From Parashewanella sp965200795 (GTDB lineage Bacteria; Pseudomonadota; Gammaproteobacteria; Enterobacterales; Shewanellaceae), in NCBI GenBank assembly GCA_965200795.1, contig CBDAVB010000003.1, positions 248,001 to 312,000 on the forward strand: a DNA stretch of 64,000 nucleotides. The letters run 5' to 3'. Below, in pieces: positions 33,886 to 42,357 of this stretch (the first letter of the stretch is position 1; every line of letters starts with the position of its first letter). The notes under the pieces were generated by a model, which worked only from the letters and a program-made list of their open reading frames with translations, made no database searches and had not been told where the DNA came from. Both the position numbers and the translations under genes were made by a program.

Positions 33886-35509
33886 AACTCGATGCTGCAG
33901 TTTTTCTTAATTGACAATCATGCAGCATAACCCATATTCTGAAATGTTTTTGCATGGGATTTTAATGAAGGAATTTCTTCCTGACGACCTAAATCTCTAC
34001 CTGCCATATGCCTGCTAGAGTCTCGTTCTGGTAAGGAATCATGGAGTGCCGTAATTAAGCTCTCTAATGCTGCATTTGGATCATTGGCACATACCACTTC
34101 TTGAATCGTAGCAACAAGCGCTTCAACTTTTAGGCGTTCAATTAGGCAACCCACAGGCATCCCAGGGTGTTTGTTTTTAAGCCGGACAGACTGCTCAGGA
34201 TGTTGCAACAGTAAATGCTCGCACAGAAGGCTTAAGATCAGGCCATGCTCCGAACCATCGACACCTTGCTGTTTGCTCAACTTGTTCCAACCGCAATGAG
34301 CTTTCCAATCTTGGATAAAAACCTCTACTAACCACCTTAATGTATAAAGTCTTGCTATATCATGGTGATGCCATGACATATTGCTAGCGATCAAGTAACG
34401 ATATTCTTCTTCTCCTTCATATTTTAGCGCCACAACAAATCTCCGTTTACTATGCGCATTAACATATAGCCTCGCAGCCATCATGGTGACTTTCTTCTCT
34501 TCACCACCGCGAATAGACAGTTGAAGTTCAACACCTTTTTGACGATTAAAATAGGTATCAACTCGTGCTTTTGAGTTCTTGCTGCTCACTCGTTGATTTG
34601 TTCTTAATTGACTGACTATTTGAGCGTGATGAGTGATTTCTTCAGCTTTATCCATGAAATCAGCAGTCCCATATAATGCATCGGCTAATACGCTCTTGAT
34701 TTTAAAGTTTGGAAAGGCGGTGGTAAATTCTCTTAGCATTTCTAGTGCAAGCGCTTGTTTAGTCGGATAGTTAACATGGTCAGGCATGGGTCTTTGTGGT
34801 CGCTCTTTTTTAGCGATACCTTGTCGTTGCAGCTCTTTATCCCGTTTGCTCCAAATGGCGAGATTCGGATCGGGGGTATAAAACCTAAACCCAACTGGAA
34901 AGGTTACCGTATCGGTGACAAGTACCATGAATATCAGCTCTTGCCCATTGATATACCCACCTGTCGGTTTGTCTTTGATTTTATGTGCACCTGCAATACA
35001 AGTCGTTTTTTTAGCTCGGTGTTTATGGGTATCATCAATATCTAAATGGCCGTTTGTTAATTGATAATGTTTGAATATATTGCAAATACTCGCTTGAAGT
35101 AGGTACTGCCAAGGGATTTTAGCTTTGTAGAATATCCAGCATAAGCCCGTTGACTTGAAAACGCCTAAACTTCTCCGTTCAAAAGCTGCCCAGTTCAAAG
35201 CCTCAGTCATGATAACTCCAGTGATCATCGCTCCTAATACTATTTTTTGAGTTCTTGTTAATTTTAATGAGGGTTTAATCAAGGATAACGAAACATTTAA
35301 TGCATCAAAAAATTGAGTAACAATTGAAAGGCTACGAATAAACATAATGAACTGCTTGACGAGTATAAGCTTTGAGTTCACTCTAACACTTCAGACTGCT
35401 GTTGTGATGCTGATTATGCTTCGGATGCCTTAGCATGGAGTCGCAGCAGTAGTTTGACCTATAGCTAAATCAATTTTTTATCAAGCTCTAAAAACTGCAG
35501 CATCGAGTT
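33886..35509 (-). mobile_element. IS4-superfamily element b
   Basis: About 1624 bp with inverted ends AACTCGATGCTGCAG / CTGCAGCATCGAGTT. The host ISL3 sequence on the two sides is not contiguous (residue 44 on the left, residue ~168 on the right), so a deletion accompanied or followed insertion. No target duplication was found. Confidence 0.8.
33918..35381 (-). CDS. IS4-superfamily transposase b
   Basis: 487 residues, complete. DDE-type motifs: HLDIDDTHKHRAK (first Asp), IKSVLADALYGTADFM (second Asp), and YTLRWLVEVFIQDWKAHCGW (Glu region, R-(3)-E pattern). Basic C-terminus. Resembles the ~480-residue DDE transposases of the IS4/IS701 group found in marine gammaproteobacteria. The GTG or ATG start is uncertain at the far N-terminus; the ATG at 35381 is used. 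Confidence 0.85.
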   Translation of the reverse strand: MNSKLILVKQFIMFIRSLSIVTQFFDALNVSLSLIKPSLKLTRTQKIVLGAMITGVIMTEALNWAAFERRSLGVFKSTGLCWIFYKAKIPWQYLLQASICNIFKHYQLTNGHLDIDDTHKHRAKKTTCIAGAHKIKDKPTGGYINGQELIFMVLVTDTVTFPVGFRFYTPDPNLAIWSKRDKELQRQGIAKKERPQRPMPDHVNYPTKQALALEMLREFTTAFPNFKIKSVLADALYGTADFMDKAEEITHHAQIVSQLRTNQRVSSKNSKARVDTYFNRQKGVELQLSIRGGEEKKVTMMAARLYVNAHSKRRFVVALKYEGEEEYRYLIASNMSWHHHDIARLYTLRWLVEVFIQDWKAHCGWNKLSKQQGVDGSEHGLILSLLCEHLLLQHPEQSVRLKNKHPGMPVGCLIERLKVEALVATIQEVVCANDPNAALESLITALHDSLPERDSSRHMAGRDLGRQEEIPSLKSHAKTFQNMGYAA

Positions 35510-36210
35510 AAAGCGATTGGACTCGATGAAACGGCGGCTAAACGCGGCCGCAACTATTCTTACAGAGCATCGTTACTGTTTTCATTGGCCTGGCAAGAAA
35601 GACAAGCCTGCTGTGTTCGCTGCGCCCGGAAAAGGTAAGGAAACCGTTAAGCGATTTAAGTCTTTTCTTACAGAGCATCAAGGCAAAGCCGATAATGTAC
35701 CTGAAGTCGTGTGTGATATGTCAAGAGCTTTCCTGTCAGCAGCAGAGGAAGAGTTCCCGGACGCTAACGTAACGCTTGATTGGTTCCATGTTGTGCGACT
35801 GTTCACTAAAGCGGTTGATGAAGTACGTAAAGCGGAGAGAAAAACCCAACCGCATCCAAAGAGCCTGCGCCGGGCAGTACTGAAAAATGCAGACGGCTCA
35901 ACTTACAGAGAAGCAAAAAGAAGCACTTGCAGAGCTAGAGTCCAGCGACCTGAATACAGCAACAGCTTGGCGAATTAAGGAACAACTCCGTCGGATACGT
36001 CAAGCTGAAACCGCTCACGCCGCCCGTTGGAGGCTGACGTATTTCATTAATTTCGCTAAGAAACAGTTGGGTAACATAGAAATGTCAGAACCAGTCCGAA
36101 AAGCGCCTGAAACGGTTGAAAGGCATGCGGAGAGAATTTTACGGCGCTGGTCATCCACGTATACGAATGCTCGGATGGAAGGTTTAAACAATCTATTTCA
36201 AGCGGCCAGG
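35510..36210 (+). pseudogene. ISL3 transposase copy 3, middle piece, frameshifted
   Basis: Resumes at AIGLDETAAKR (residue ~168 of the intact protein). It includes a short scrambled insertion near 35550-35595, continues through VVCDMSRAFLSAAEEEF and LDWFHVVRLF, shifts frame near 35890-35905, then reads EKQKEALAELESSDLN to GLNNLFQAA, where the TGTA-ended unit interrupts it. The last codons reappear at 39820-39917. Confidence 0.85.
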
Positions 36211-36519
36211 TGTAGTTGCTTGCACTTATAAATCGGTTTGCCCGCGTTTATCCGCTAATTTCCGCTCACAATAAATGATTTTATAAAAATACGATTGCTC
36301 ACATTAACCGATTCTCGAAAGCACGCCGCTCACTTTAAGTGATTTTGTCGAGCTATGTTGATCACTTAAAGTGAGTCTGTATCCGATAGAACCCCGATAA
36401 ACTGATACACATTTTTAAAACGGCTGTCTCATTTTCGGACAAAAACCATTTAGATGGACTGCTCTAAATGGGCCGCGCCGGATTAGAAAAAAGCCATCAT
36501 TTGATATTATTCAATCCAA
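36211..36519. other. left terminal region of the 3.6-kb unit
   Basis: Non-coding. It holds the 59-bp end, three GCTCAC words 31-33 bp apart, and a perfect 14-bp inverted repeat (36329-36342 and 36362-36375; CTCACTTTAAGTGA and complement) with a 19-nt loop. Probably transposase-binding sites. Confidence 0.6.
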
Positions 36520-38886
36520 TCACTCACTAACTGAAGATAACCAAACTGTCATCAACCCTTGATTTGAAGTATCTGTCTCATATCGAGCAACCCGACTTTG
36601 CCTCCGGAGCACCACCTCAAAAGCCGCGCGGTAATGAATGCCATGCCGATACCCCGTAATTAACCTAAGCATGTTAATATTTTTTTGGTCTTTTGTACTA
36701 TTCAGGTGCTTCATTAAAACAGCGACGGCCACGTCCGTGGTGATAATCTCGCTGATTTTCGTGATACCCGCTTTTCCCGTTAATGCGCTGTGATGAAAAT
36801 CAATTGTCAAACAGTTAGGCTTTGATTCACCTTCTTGTATGCCAAGGGTACCGCATAAGACCTTCTTCTCCACAAGGTTGTCTAAAAGGGAAAAAGCACG
36901 AGACTGGTATTTTTCCGCTGTATCTTTTATTGAACAAAATAAGGCGACATTAGCATAAGCGCTTATCAATGCTTCCAGGGTGGTGACGTTTTGTGTCAGC
37001 TTTAACTTCTCGAACAAGGCCACCACGTCTTCTGCTTTTTTTATCCAGTAAAGCCCGGCATCGTGGCGGGCCGCGTTACCGTAGGCCGTAATACGAGCAT
37101 TCAAGGTGGTGACGTTTTGCGTCAGTTTTAACTTCTCGAACAAGGCCACCGCGTCCTCTGCTTTTTTTATCCAGTAAAGCCCGGCATCGTGGCGGGCCGC
37201 GTTACCATAGGCCGTAATAAGAGCACTCAAGGTGGTGACGTTTTGTGCCAGCTTTAACGTCTCGAACAAGGCCGCCGCGTCTTCTGCTTTTTTTATCCAG
37301 TAAAGCCCGGCATCGTGGCGGGCCGCGTTACCGTAGGCCGTAATACGAGCATTCAAGGTGGTGACGTTTTGCGTCAGTTTTAACTTCTCGAACAAGGCCA
37401 CCGCGTCTTCTGCTTTTTTTATCCAGTAAAGCCCGGCATCGTGGCGGGCCGCGTTACCGTAGGCCGTAATAAGAGCACTCAAGGTGGTGACGTCTTGTGC
37501 CAGCTTTAACGTCTCGAACAAGGCCGCCGCGTCTTCTGCTTTTTTTATCCAGTAAAGCCCGGCATCGTGGCGGGCCGCGTTACCATAGGCCGTAATAAGA
37601 GCACTCAAGGTGGTGACGTTTTGTGCCAGCTTTAACGTCTCGAACAAGGCCGCCGCGTCCTCTGCTTTTTGTATCCAGTAAAGCCCGGCATCGTGGCGGG
37701 CCGCGTTACCATAGGCCGTAATACGAGCATTCAAGGTGGTGACGTCTTGTGTCAGCTTTAACGTACCGAACAAGGCCGCCGCGTCTTCTGCTTTTTTTAT
37801 CCAGTAAAGCCCGGCATCGTGGCGGGCCGCGTTACCATAGGCCGTAATACGAGCACTCAAGGTGGTGACGTCTTGTGTCAGCTTTAACGTACCGAACAAG
37901 GCCACCACGACTTCTACTTTTTGTATCCAGTAAAGCCCGGCATCGTGGCGGGCCGCGTTACCATAGGCCGTAATACGAGCATTCAAGGTGGTGACGTCTT
38001 GTGTCAGCTTTAACGTACCGAACAAGGCCGCCGCGTCTTCTGCTTTTTGTATCCAGTAAAGCCCGGCATCGTGGCGGGCCGCGTTACCATAGGCCGTAAT
38101 ACGAGCATTCAAGGTGGTGACGTCTTGTGTCAGCTTTAACGTACCGAACAAGGCCGCCGCGTCTTCCACTTTTTTTATCCAGTAAAGCCCGGCATCGTGG
38201 CGGGCCGCGTTACCATAGGCCGTAATACGAGCATTCAAGGTGGTGACGTCTTGTGTCAGCTTTAACGTCTCGAACAAGGCCGCCGCGTCTTCTGCTTTTT
38301 GTATCCAGTAAAGCCCGGCATCGTGGCGCGCCGCATTGCCATAGGCTGTGACGCAGGCATTTAAAATAGGAACATCAACAGGAATACCCGCATGCAACGC
38401 ATATCGGATAAGGCACTCGACAATAACGGGGGAGCCATTGTCATCTGCTTTTTTTATGTTGGAATTTAACACCTTCAGTACATTGCGGTTGCCATAATCC
38501 GAACTATGACGACTTAATATTCTCTTTATATCGTAACCGAGGAAATCCCGATATACCGCTCTTTGTTCAGAAGGCTGAAGAAATGAGCGTGTGAAGGCAT
38601 TGAACTCTTCAAATGAAGTGCGTGTTGACCATTGAAAGCCGTCTCTGCTTTGCATTGAACGATGAGAATACTGTGCTCCCCGCGGTTCAATACGTCTATA
38701 GCCTTGATGAAAATGTTTCGCTCGGGCAGCGCCGGCCTTTTCGGGGACGTAGCTCTCATTAGAACGGCGTCCCAACCGGACGAGCTTTTGTTCTTTATCC
38801 TTATCTTGATAACTTTGAACGCGGCGCTCCGCTTTGCCGGTCGCACCACTCCCTGTGGAGTCAAGACGGTTTAATCCTGATGCCAT
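36520..38886 (-). CDS. PPR-like repeat protein with C-terminal SMR-like domain
   Basis: 788 residues. Residues 1-171 are polar and basic (ERRVQSYQDKDKEQKL, LGRRSNESY), without a classical signal peptide, and end in a helical part. Residues 172-633 are eleven tandem 42-residue repeats with consensus VTTLNARITAYGNAARHD then AGLYWIKKAEDAAALFETLK then LTQD. The ITAYGNAARHD...AEDAAALFETLK core is that of pentatricopeptide (PPR) helix pairs, with a 7-residue longer turn. A degenerate twelfth repeat starts at 634 (VTTLEALISAYANV). Residues ~690-785 resemble an SMR domain: LTIDFHH, LRLITGYRHG and GLMTVWL match LDLHG, IITGxG and the last strand. The gene has no clear Shine-Dalgarno and lies in a transposon-like unit. 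Likely an RNA-binding, possibly RNA-cutting, protein. Repeat assignment is fairly sure, SMR less so. Confidence 0.8.
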   Translation of the reverse strand: MASGLNRLDSTGSGATGKAERRVQSYQDKDKEQKLVRLGRRSNESYVPEKAGAARAKHFHQGYRRIEPRGAQYSHRSMQSRDGFQWSTRTSFEEFNAFTRSFLQPSEQRAVYRDFLGYDIKRILSRHSSDYGNRNVLKVLNSNIKKADDNGSPVIVECLIRYALHAGIPVDVPILNACVTAYGNAARHDAGLYWIQKAEDAAALFETLKLTQDVTTLNARITAYGNAARHDAGLYWIKKVEDAAALFGTLKLTQDVTTLNARITAYGNAARHDAGLYWIQKAEDAAALFGTLKLTQDVTTLNARITAYGNAARHDAGLYWIQKVEVVVALFGTLKLTQDVTTLSARITAYGNAARHDAGLYWIKKAEDAAALFGTLKLTQDVTTLNARITAYGNAARHDAGLYWIQKAEDAAALFETLKLAQNVTTLSALITAYGNAARHDAGLYWIKKAEDAAALFETLKLAQDVTTLSALITAYGNAARHDAGLYWIKKAEDAVALFEKLKLTQNVTTLNARITAYGNAARHDAGLYWIKKAEDAAALFETLKLAQNVTTLSALITAYGNAARHDAGLYWIKKAEDAVALFEKLKLTQNVTTLNARITAYGNAARHDAGLYWIKKAEDVVALFEKLKLTQNVTTLEALISAYANVALFCSIKDTAEKYQSRAFSLLDNLVEKKVLCGTLGIQEGESKPNCLTIDFHHSALTGKAGITKISEIITTDVAVAVLMKHLNSTKDQKNINMLRLITGYRHGIHYRAAFEVVLRRQSRVARYETDTSNQGLMTVWLSSVSE
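36988..38373 (-). repeat. eleven tandem 126-bp coding repeats
   Basis: In-frame units of exactly 126 bp with no length change. The one nearest the 5' end of the gene (38248-38373) is the most diverged; the rest differ at few sites. Pairs of variants (SAL...EKLKLTQN with NAR...ETLKLAQN) recur, indicating duplication in 252-bp steps. Confidence 0.95.
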
Positions 38887-39057
38887 CTTTTAACTGAGAG
38901 GAGAGTAAGTAGTCGCTTAAAAGTTTTTAACTCAAGAAATTTATAAAAACTTTGCGGTGTATCATAAAATAGTACTTTCAGTTCATATTTTTATTTTATT
39001 CGAGCGTTATCATGAAAAGAGTCGTACGCGTTTTTGTTAAGTAATAAAAATTCTCAA
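38887..39057. other. upstream region of the PPR-SMR gene
   Basis: AT-rich and non-coding; presumably contains the promoter of the minus-strand gene. No purine-rich ribosome site is visible before its ATG. Confidence 0.4.
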
Positions 39058-39550
39058 TAAAACAGACAGCTGAAATCTTTGAGGTGTGCGAAATTACGGT
39101 ATCAAAGCGGATTGACGCCTGGTATGAGTAAGGCGTATCAGGCATGTTTGATGACAGACGCTCCGGGCGCCCGGGAATTTATTCTCAAGATGAGGCGTTA
39201 CTTTTGAAGTCATACGCAGATGAAGAGCTCACCAACTTAAGAGCGCGCAATCATTAATAATAAATTCAGCAGATAAATCACGCAGCTTAGGCACCGTAAA
39301 AAGAACGATAAAAAAATTTTAATTACAGCTACAAGCGAATGAGGCGCTCACTTAAGAAAAAGCGCGATGAAACACATTTTCAGACTACTTACGATGAGTT
39401 AGCGAGCTGTGTACAGGCAGAAAAAGAAGGGAAAACAGAACTTTACTACTCCTGAATTCGGATAATTAGTGCTTACGGAACTTATTCTAAACTTAAAAAA
39501 GAAGTCATGACAATACCGGACGATTACCGTTCAAAATATGAACTGACTTT
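39058..39550 (+). pseudogene. IS630-family transposase remnant inside the 3.6-kb unit
   Basis: In shifting frames it reads KQTAEIFEVCEITVSKRIDA, GMFDDRRSGRPGIYSQDEAL, then RRSLKKKRDETHFQTTYDEL, ASCVQAEKEGKTELYY. These match the N-terminal half of IS630-type transposases. Several stops and deletions; inactive and different from elements A and B. Confidence 0.65.
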
Positions 39551-39819
39551 TAGTTAGCTACTTATGTTACCGCAATAGTACCGCGCATTTAGATATCGAA
39601 TAAATGACTGAAAAGTATTTAATATATTCGAGGCGTTTTTTTCGTTCCTGAGAGCAAACAAATCAGTAAATCACAAGCAAAAAAACGATTTGGAGTAATT
39701 AATCCAAGTTGAAACGGGGCAAATATGTGTTAGCCCCATGAAATAACCGTCATCAAAATCGTGAGCAGAAAATGACGGATAAACGCGAGCAAGCGCGCTT
39801 ATGAAAGCGAGCGGCTACA

Positions 39820-39932
39820 GCTAGAACACGAGCTGGAGGGTATCGTAATACAGGGACATTTATGACCATGATTTTTATGATTGCCAGCCCGGTGTCTGAT
39901 CTACTCAAATCCATATGAAACGACGAAGAGCC
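39820..39932 (+). pseudogene. ISL3 transposase copy 3, C-terminal piece and right end
   Basis: Reads GYRNTGTFMTMIFMIASPVS up to the stop and the terminal repeat. Continuous with 36210 once the 3.6-kb unit is removed. Confidence 0.85.
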
Positions 39933-40041
39933 ACCAAAATGCTACCACCATTCATCATAAAGTGACTTGCGAAAGTGTGTCGTAAGACGCGGGTCATTTG
40001 TCCTTTTGGTAGTTTGATACCTGCTCGACTTACGGCATAAA
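39933..40041 (-). pseudogene. int: P2-type phage integrase, catalytic segment
   Basis: Reads AVSRAGIKLPKGQMTRVLRH, TFASHFMMNGGSI. RHTFASHFMMNGG with its HxLRHTFA context is the catalytic HxxR box of P2-type integrases. The target duplication ACCAAAAT joins it to 32542; the IS630 B copy at 40042 cuts it on the other side. Confidence 0.88.
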
Positions 40042-41162
40042 TATACCCGTGATCATTCAAGATGCGATTTTTTCAAACAAAGGCTTGCAATTTTCTGTAA
40101 TGAGATCATCATAGCAACATGATTGAAATATCCTTAACCAAAGAAGAAAAACATTCTCTGGAATCACGACATAAATCGTCAAGTGATAGCCGTGAATGTG
40201 ACCGAATTAAAGTTGTTCTGTTACGTTCAGAAGGCTGGTCTTATTCTTTAATTGCTCAAGCGTTACGGATAGATAAAACAACAGTCAAACGTCATTTTGA
40301 TGACTATCAATCTCAAGAAAAACTGAAACCCGAAAATGGCGGTTCAGTCAGTCGGCTCACTCCAGAGCAAACCGAGTTTTTGATAGCCCATTTAACAAAA
40401 TTCACTTTCGCTCATACACATCAAATTGTGAGTTATATTGATGAAACCTTTGGTGTGAAATTTACGGTTGCAGGGTTAAACAAATGGCTGCATCGCAATG
40501 GCTTCAGTTACAAAAAGCCTAAGGGTGTTCCCCATAAATTTGATGAGCAAAAGCAAGCCGAATTTAAAGAAAAATACGAGACATTAAAGGCCGAAAAGCC
40601 TGATAATGAGCCAATTGTATTTATGGACGCTGTCCATCCTACCATGGCAACAAAGCTGTCTTACGGTTGGATAAAAAGAGGTGAAGATAAGCTGATTAAC
40701 ACCACAGGCAGCCGTACTCGCTTGAATATTATTGGTGGCATTCAGCTGGGGAAGTTGGCTGAAACTGTGACAGCCCAATATGAGCGCGTCAACCAAGAAT
40801 CTGTTGTGGATTTTTTAGTAAAACTGAAAGCTCAACATTCTAAAGCTGAGCGTATTCACCTCATCTTAGATGGTGCTGCTTATCACCGAGCAGGCAGCGT
40901 AAAAGAAAAAGCAAAGGAGCTGAAAATCGAGCTTCATTACTTACCACCATACAGTCCGAATTTAAACCCAATTGAGCGGCTCTGGAAAGTAATGAATGAG
41001 CATGTGAGAAATAATGAATATTTTGCTTCAGCCAAAGAATTCCGAAAACGGATAAATCATTTTTTCGATGTCAAACTTCCAGAAATCGCGGATACTTTAA
41101 CGAGTAGGATTACTGACAACTTTCAAACGCTCACATCTGCAACTTGAATTTGCTTGGGTATA
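40042..41162 (+). mobile_element. IS630-family element B, copy 2
   Basis: Core 40046-41158 (1113 bp), flanked by TATA on both sides, identical ends to copy 1. Inserted in the P2-type integrase gene. The integrase frame is best restored if only TA is counted as duplicated. Confidence 0.92.
40119..41147 (+). CDS. IS630-family transposase B, copy 2
   Basis: 342 residues, complete. It is the same protein as at 4138-5166 except for one residue (Arg in YERVNQ, Cys in the other copy). DDE motifs VFMDAVHP, LILDGAAYH and LNPIERLWK are intact. The near-identity of two copies 36 kb apart shows recent transposition. Confidence 0.92.
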   Translation: MIEISLTKEEKHSLESRHKSSSDSRECDRIKVVLLRSEGWSYSLIAQALRIDKTTVKRHFDDYQSQEKLKPENGGSVSRLTPEQTEFLIAHLTKFTFAHTHQIVSYIDETFGVKFTVAGLNKWLHRNGFSYKKPKGVPHKFDEQKQAEFKEKYETLKAEKPDNEPIVFMDAVHPTMATKLSYGWIKRGEDKLINTTGSRTRLNIIGGIQLGKLAETVTAQYERVNQESVVDFLVKLKAQHSKAERIHLILDGAAYHRAGSVKEKAKELKIELHYLPPYSPNLNPIERLWKVMNEHVRNNEYFASAKEFRKRINHFFDVKLPEIADTLTSRITDNFQTLTSAT

Positions 41163-41208
41163 AAAGCATTTTCACAACCATTAAAAAGACAACCACGAAC
41201 TTTAGCCC
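41163..41208 (-). pseudogene. int: P2-type phage integrase, short middle segment
   Basis: Reads KVRGCLFNGCENAF, which fits the position of KxRGxLFxxCxxAF just before the RAGIxLPxGQ region in P2-type integrases. It lies between the IS630 B right end and the IS1634 left terminus and links the neighbouring segments. Confidence 0.75.
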
Positions 41209-41357
41209 ACATTTCGCATGGGGATTTAAGTATCCCCTATATTTTCAACTATTAACAAAAAAGAAACATAGTTCTTGTAGTGCTGCCATACGGTTTACCA
41301 AATTTCAGGTATGCCAATAGGCTTCTGTCGTGAAGCTAGACTTTTCCTGTCTTAACA

Positions 41358-42349
41358 TTACGCAATGTTGTAAATACGACTCACCTCACTACCAAACAGG
41401 GTTAAAATTTTTCTCTTTTCTGGAGTAATACCCGATATCGCTGAACCTTGCCCTTTAATCGTAACGACATGAACAATGCTCATTACTTGAAATATCCACC
41501 TCAATGTTGGTGTGAAAGTCGGTTTATTCGTCTGACTAAGGATCGTTTCATTATTTCTTTTCAGTGATTCTCTAAATTGATATTGCCCTGGGTTGTAGAC
41601 CATTAAGCTGAAGGTCATTATCATCATTAGGGCATTGATGCGCTCTGGTCTTTTTAAAAATAGGTTGTCTAAGTGGAAGGCTGGGTCTTTGATAAGACGA
41701 AAGCCTCGCTCAACACCTTGTTGACTCTTGTAGCTATCAAGTACGGCTTTAGGAGACATATCAAAATGATTGGTCGCCAAAACAAATCGACCCACTCGAT
41801 TTCGGTAGGGGCGCTGCCTGTCCTCTGAAGGTGTGAATGCTGTTTCTATTTGATAGTGAGAAAACTCTTGTTTAGCACCTTTTTTCGGGCGTCCTTTACT
41901 CGGGTATTTTTTTATCTCAACCAGCTGGTAACTCACATCGTGGTATTTTACTGTTTTTGCAAATTGTTCAAAGGCTTGCTCTGCATCGGCACGACAAAAT
42001 AATTCTTTTTTTGCGAGCTTGTCAGCCTCACGTTCAATACGGTCTTTTTCTTCTTGTATTTGGCTTTCTAGTGTTTTTAACTGCTTTTTTGCCGCTTGTT
42101 TTGAGTACACCATCAAGTTGCATTGCGTTAACCCTCGCTCGGTATGCCCAAACCATGCACCTTGGTTGTCATCATCTAATTCAATCCAAGAAAATTGGCT
42201 TTCATCCGCTTCTCTTAGCTGCTTTATCAAAGTGATGTGGTTGGGGATGCGAGTGATCCAATGATAAAACGCATTTTTGAGTTCATCATTGACATACAGA
42301 GCCGAGTCAGCGACAACTGTCGTATCTGGCGCTTGTTTCAACTGCTCTC
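41358..42349 (-). pseudogene. IS1634 transposase, C-terminal part
   Basis: About 330 residues: TTVVADSALYVNDELKNAF (second catalytic Asp region), a coiled, charged middle (LKTLESQIQEEKDRIEREAD), and the final ESQQGVERGFRLIKDPAFHL-like signature (KSQQGVERGFRLIKDP) followed by LFLKRPERINALMMIMTFSL. These are hallmarks of IS1634 transposases. The gene is cut at 42358 by ISL3 copy 2. Confidence 0.9.
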
Positions 42350-42357
42350 TAAAAGCC

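Larger units (their letters stand above)
36211..39819. mobile_element. 3.6-kb non-autonomous unit with TGTA...TACA ends, carrying the PPR-SMR gene
   Basis: The first 59 bases (36211-36269) and the complement of the last 59 (39761-39819) align without gaps at 43 of 59 positions, starting TGTAG and ending GCTCAC. GCTCAC recurs at 36264, 36297 and 36328. Such TGT/ACA ends with subterminal repeats are typical of IS21-like elements and other transposons with retroviral-type integrases. The unit sits inside ISL3 copy 3; the flanks GCCAGG (left) and GCTAGA (right) could be a decayed 6-bp duplication. No transposase for these ends is present inside, only the PPR-SMR gene and an IS630 scrap. Confidence 0.75.
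32543..39932 (+). mobile_element. ISL3-family element, copy 3, carrying three nested insertions
   Basis: Left terminus GGCTCTTCGTCATTT at 32543 and right terminus ending GACGAAGAGCC at 39932, flanked by the perfect duplication ACCAAAAT. Its own sequence survives in four pieces: 32543-32578, 33693-33885, 35510-36210 and 39820-39932. It is more diverged than copies 1 and 2 and lacks roughly 300-350 bp in the middle, lost at the second IS4-type insertion. Inserts: IS4-type a (32579-33692), IS4-type b (33886-35509), and the PPR-bearing unit (36211-39819). Confidence 0.88.

Noticed and set aside
36988..38373. Regular 126-bp repeats as a CRISPR array
   Set aside because: Repeats are contiguous, in frame, and 126 bp with no unique spacers; they encode protein repeats.
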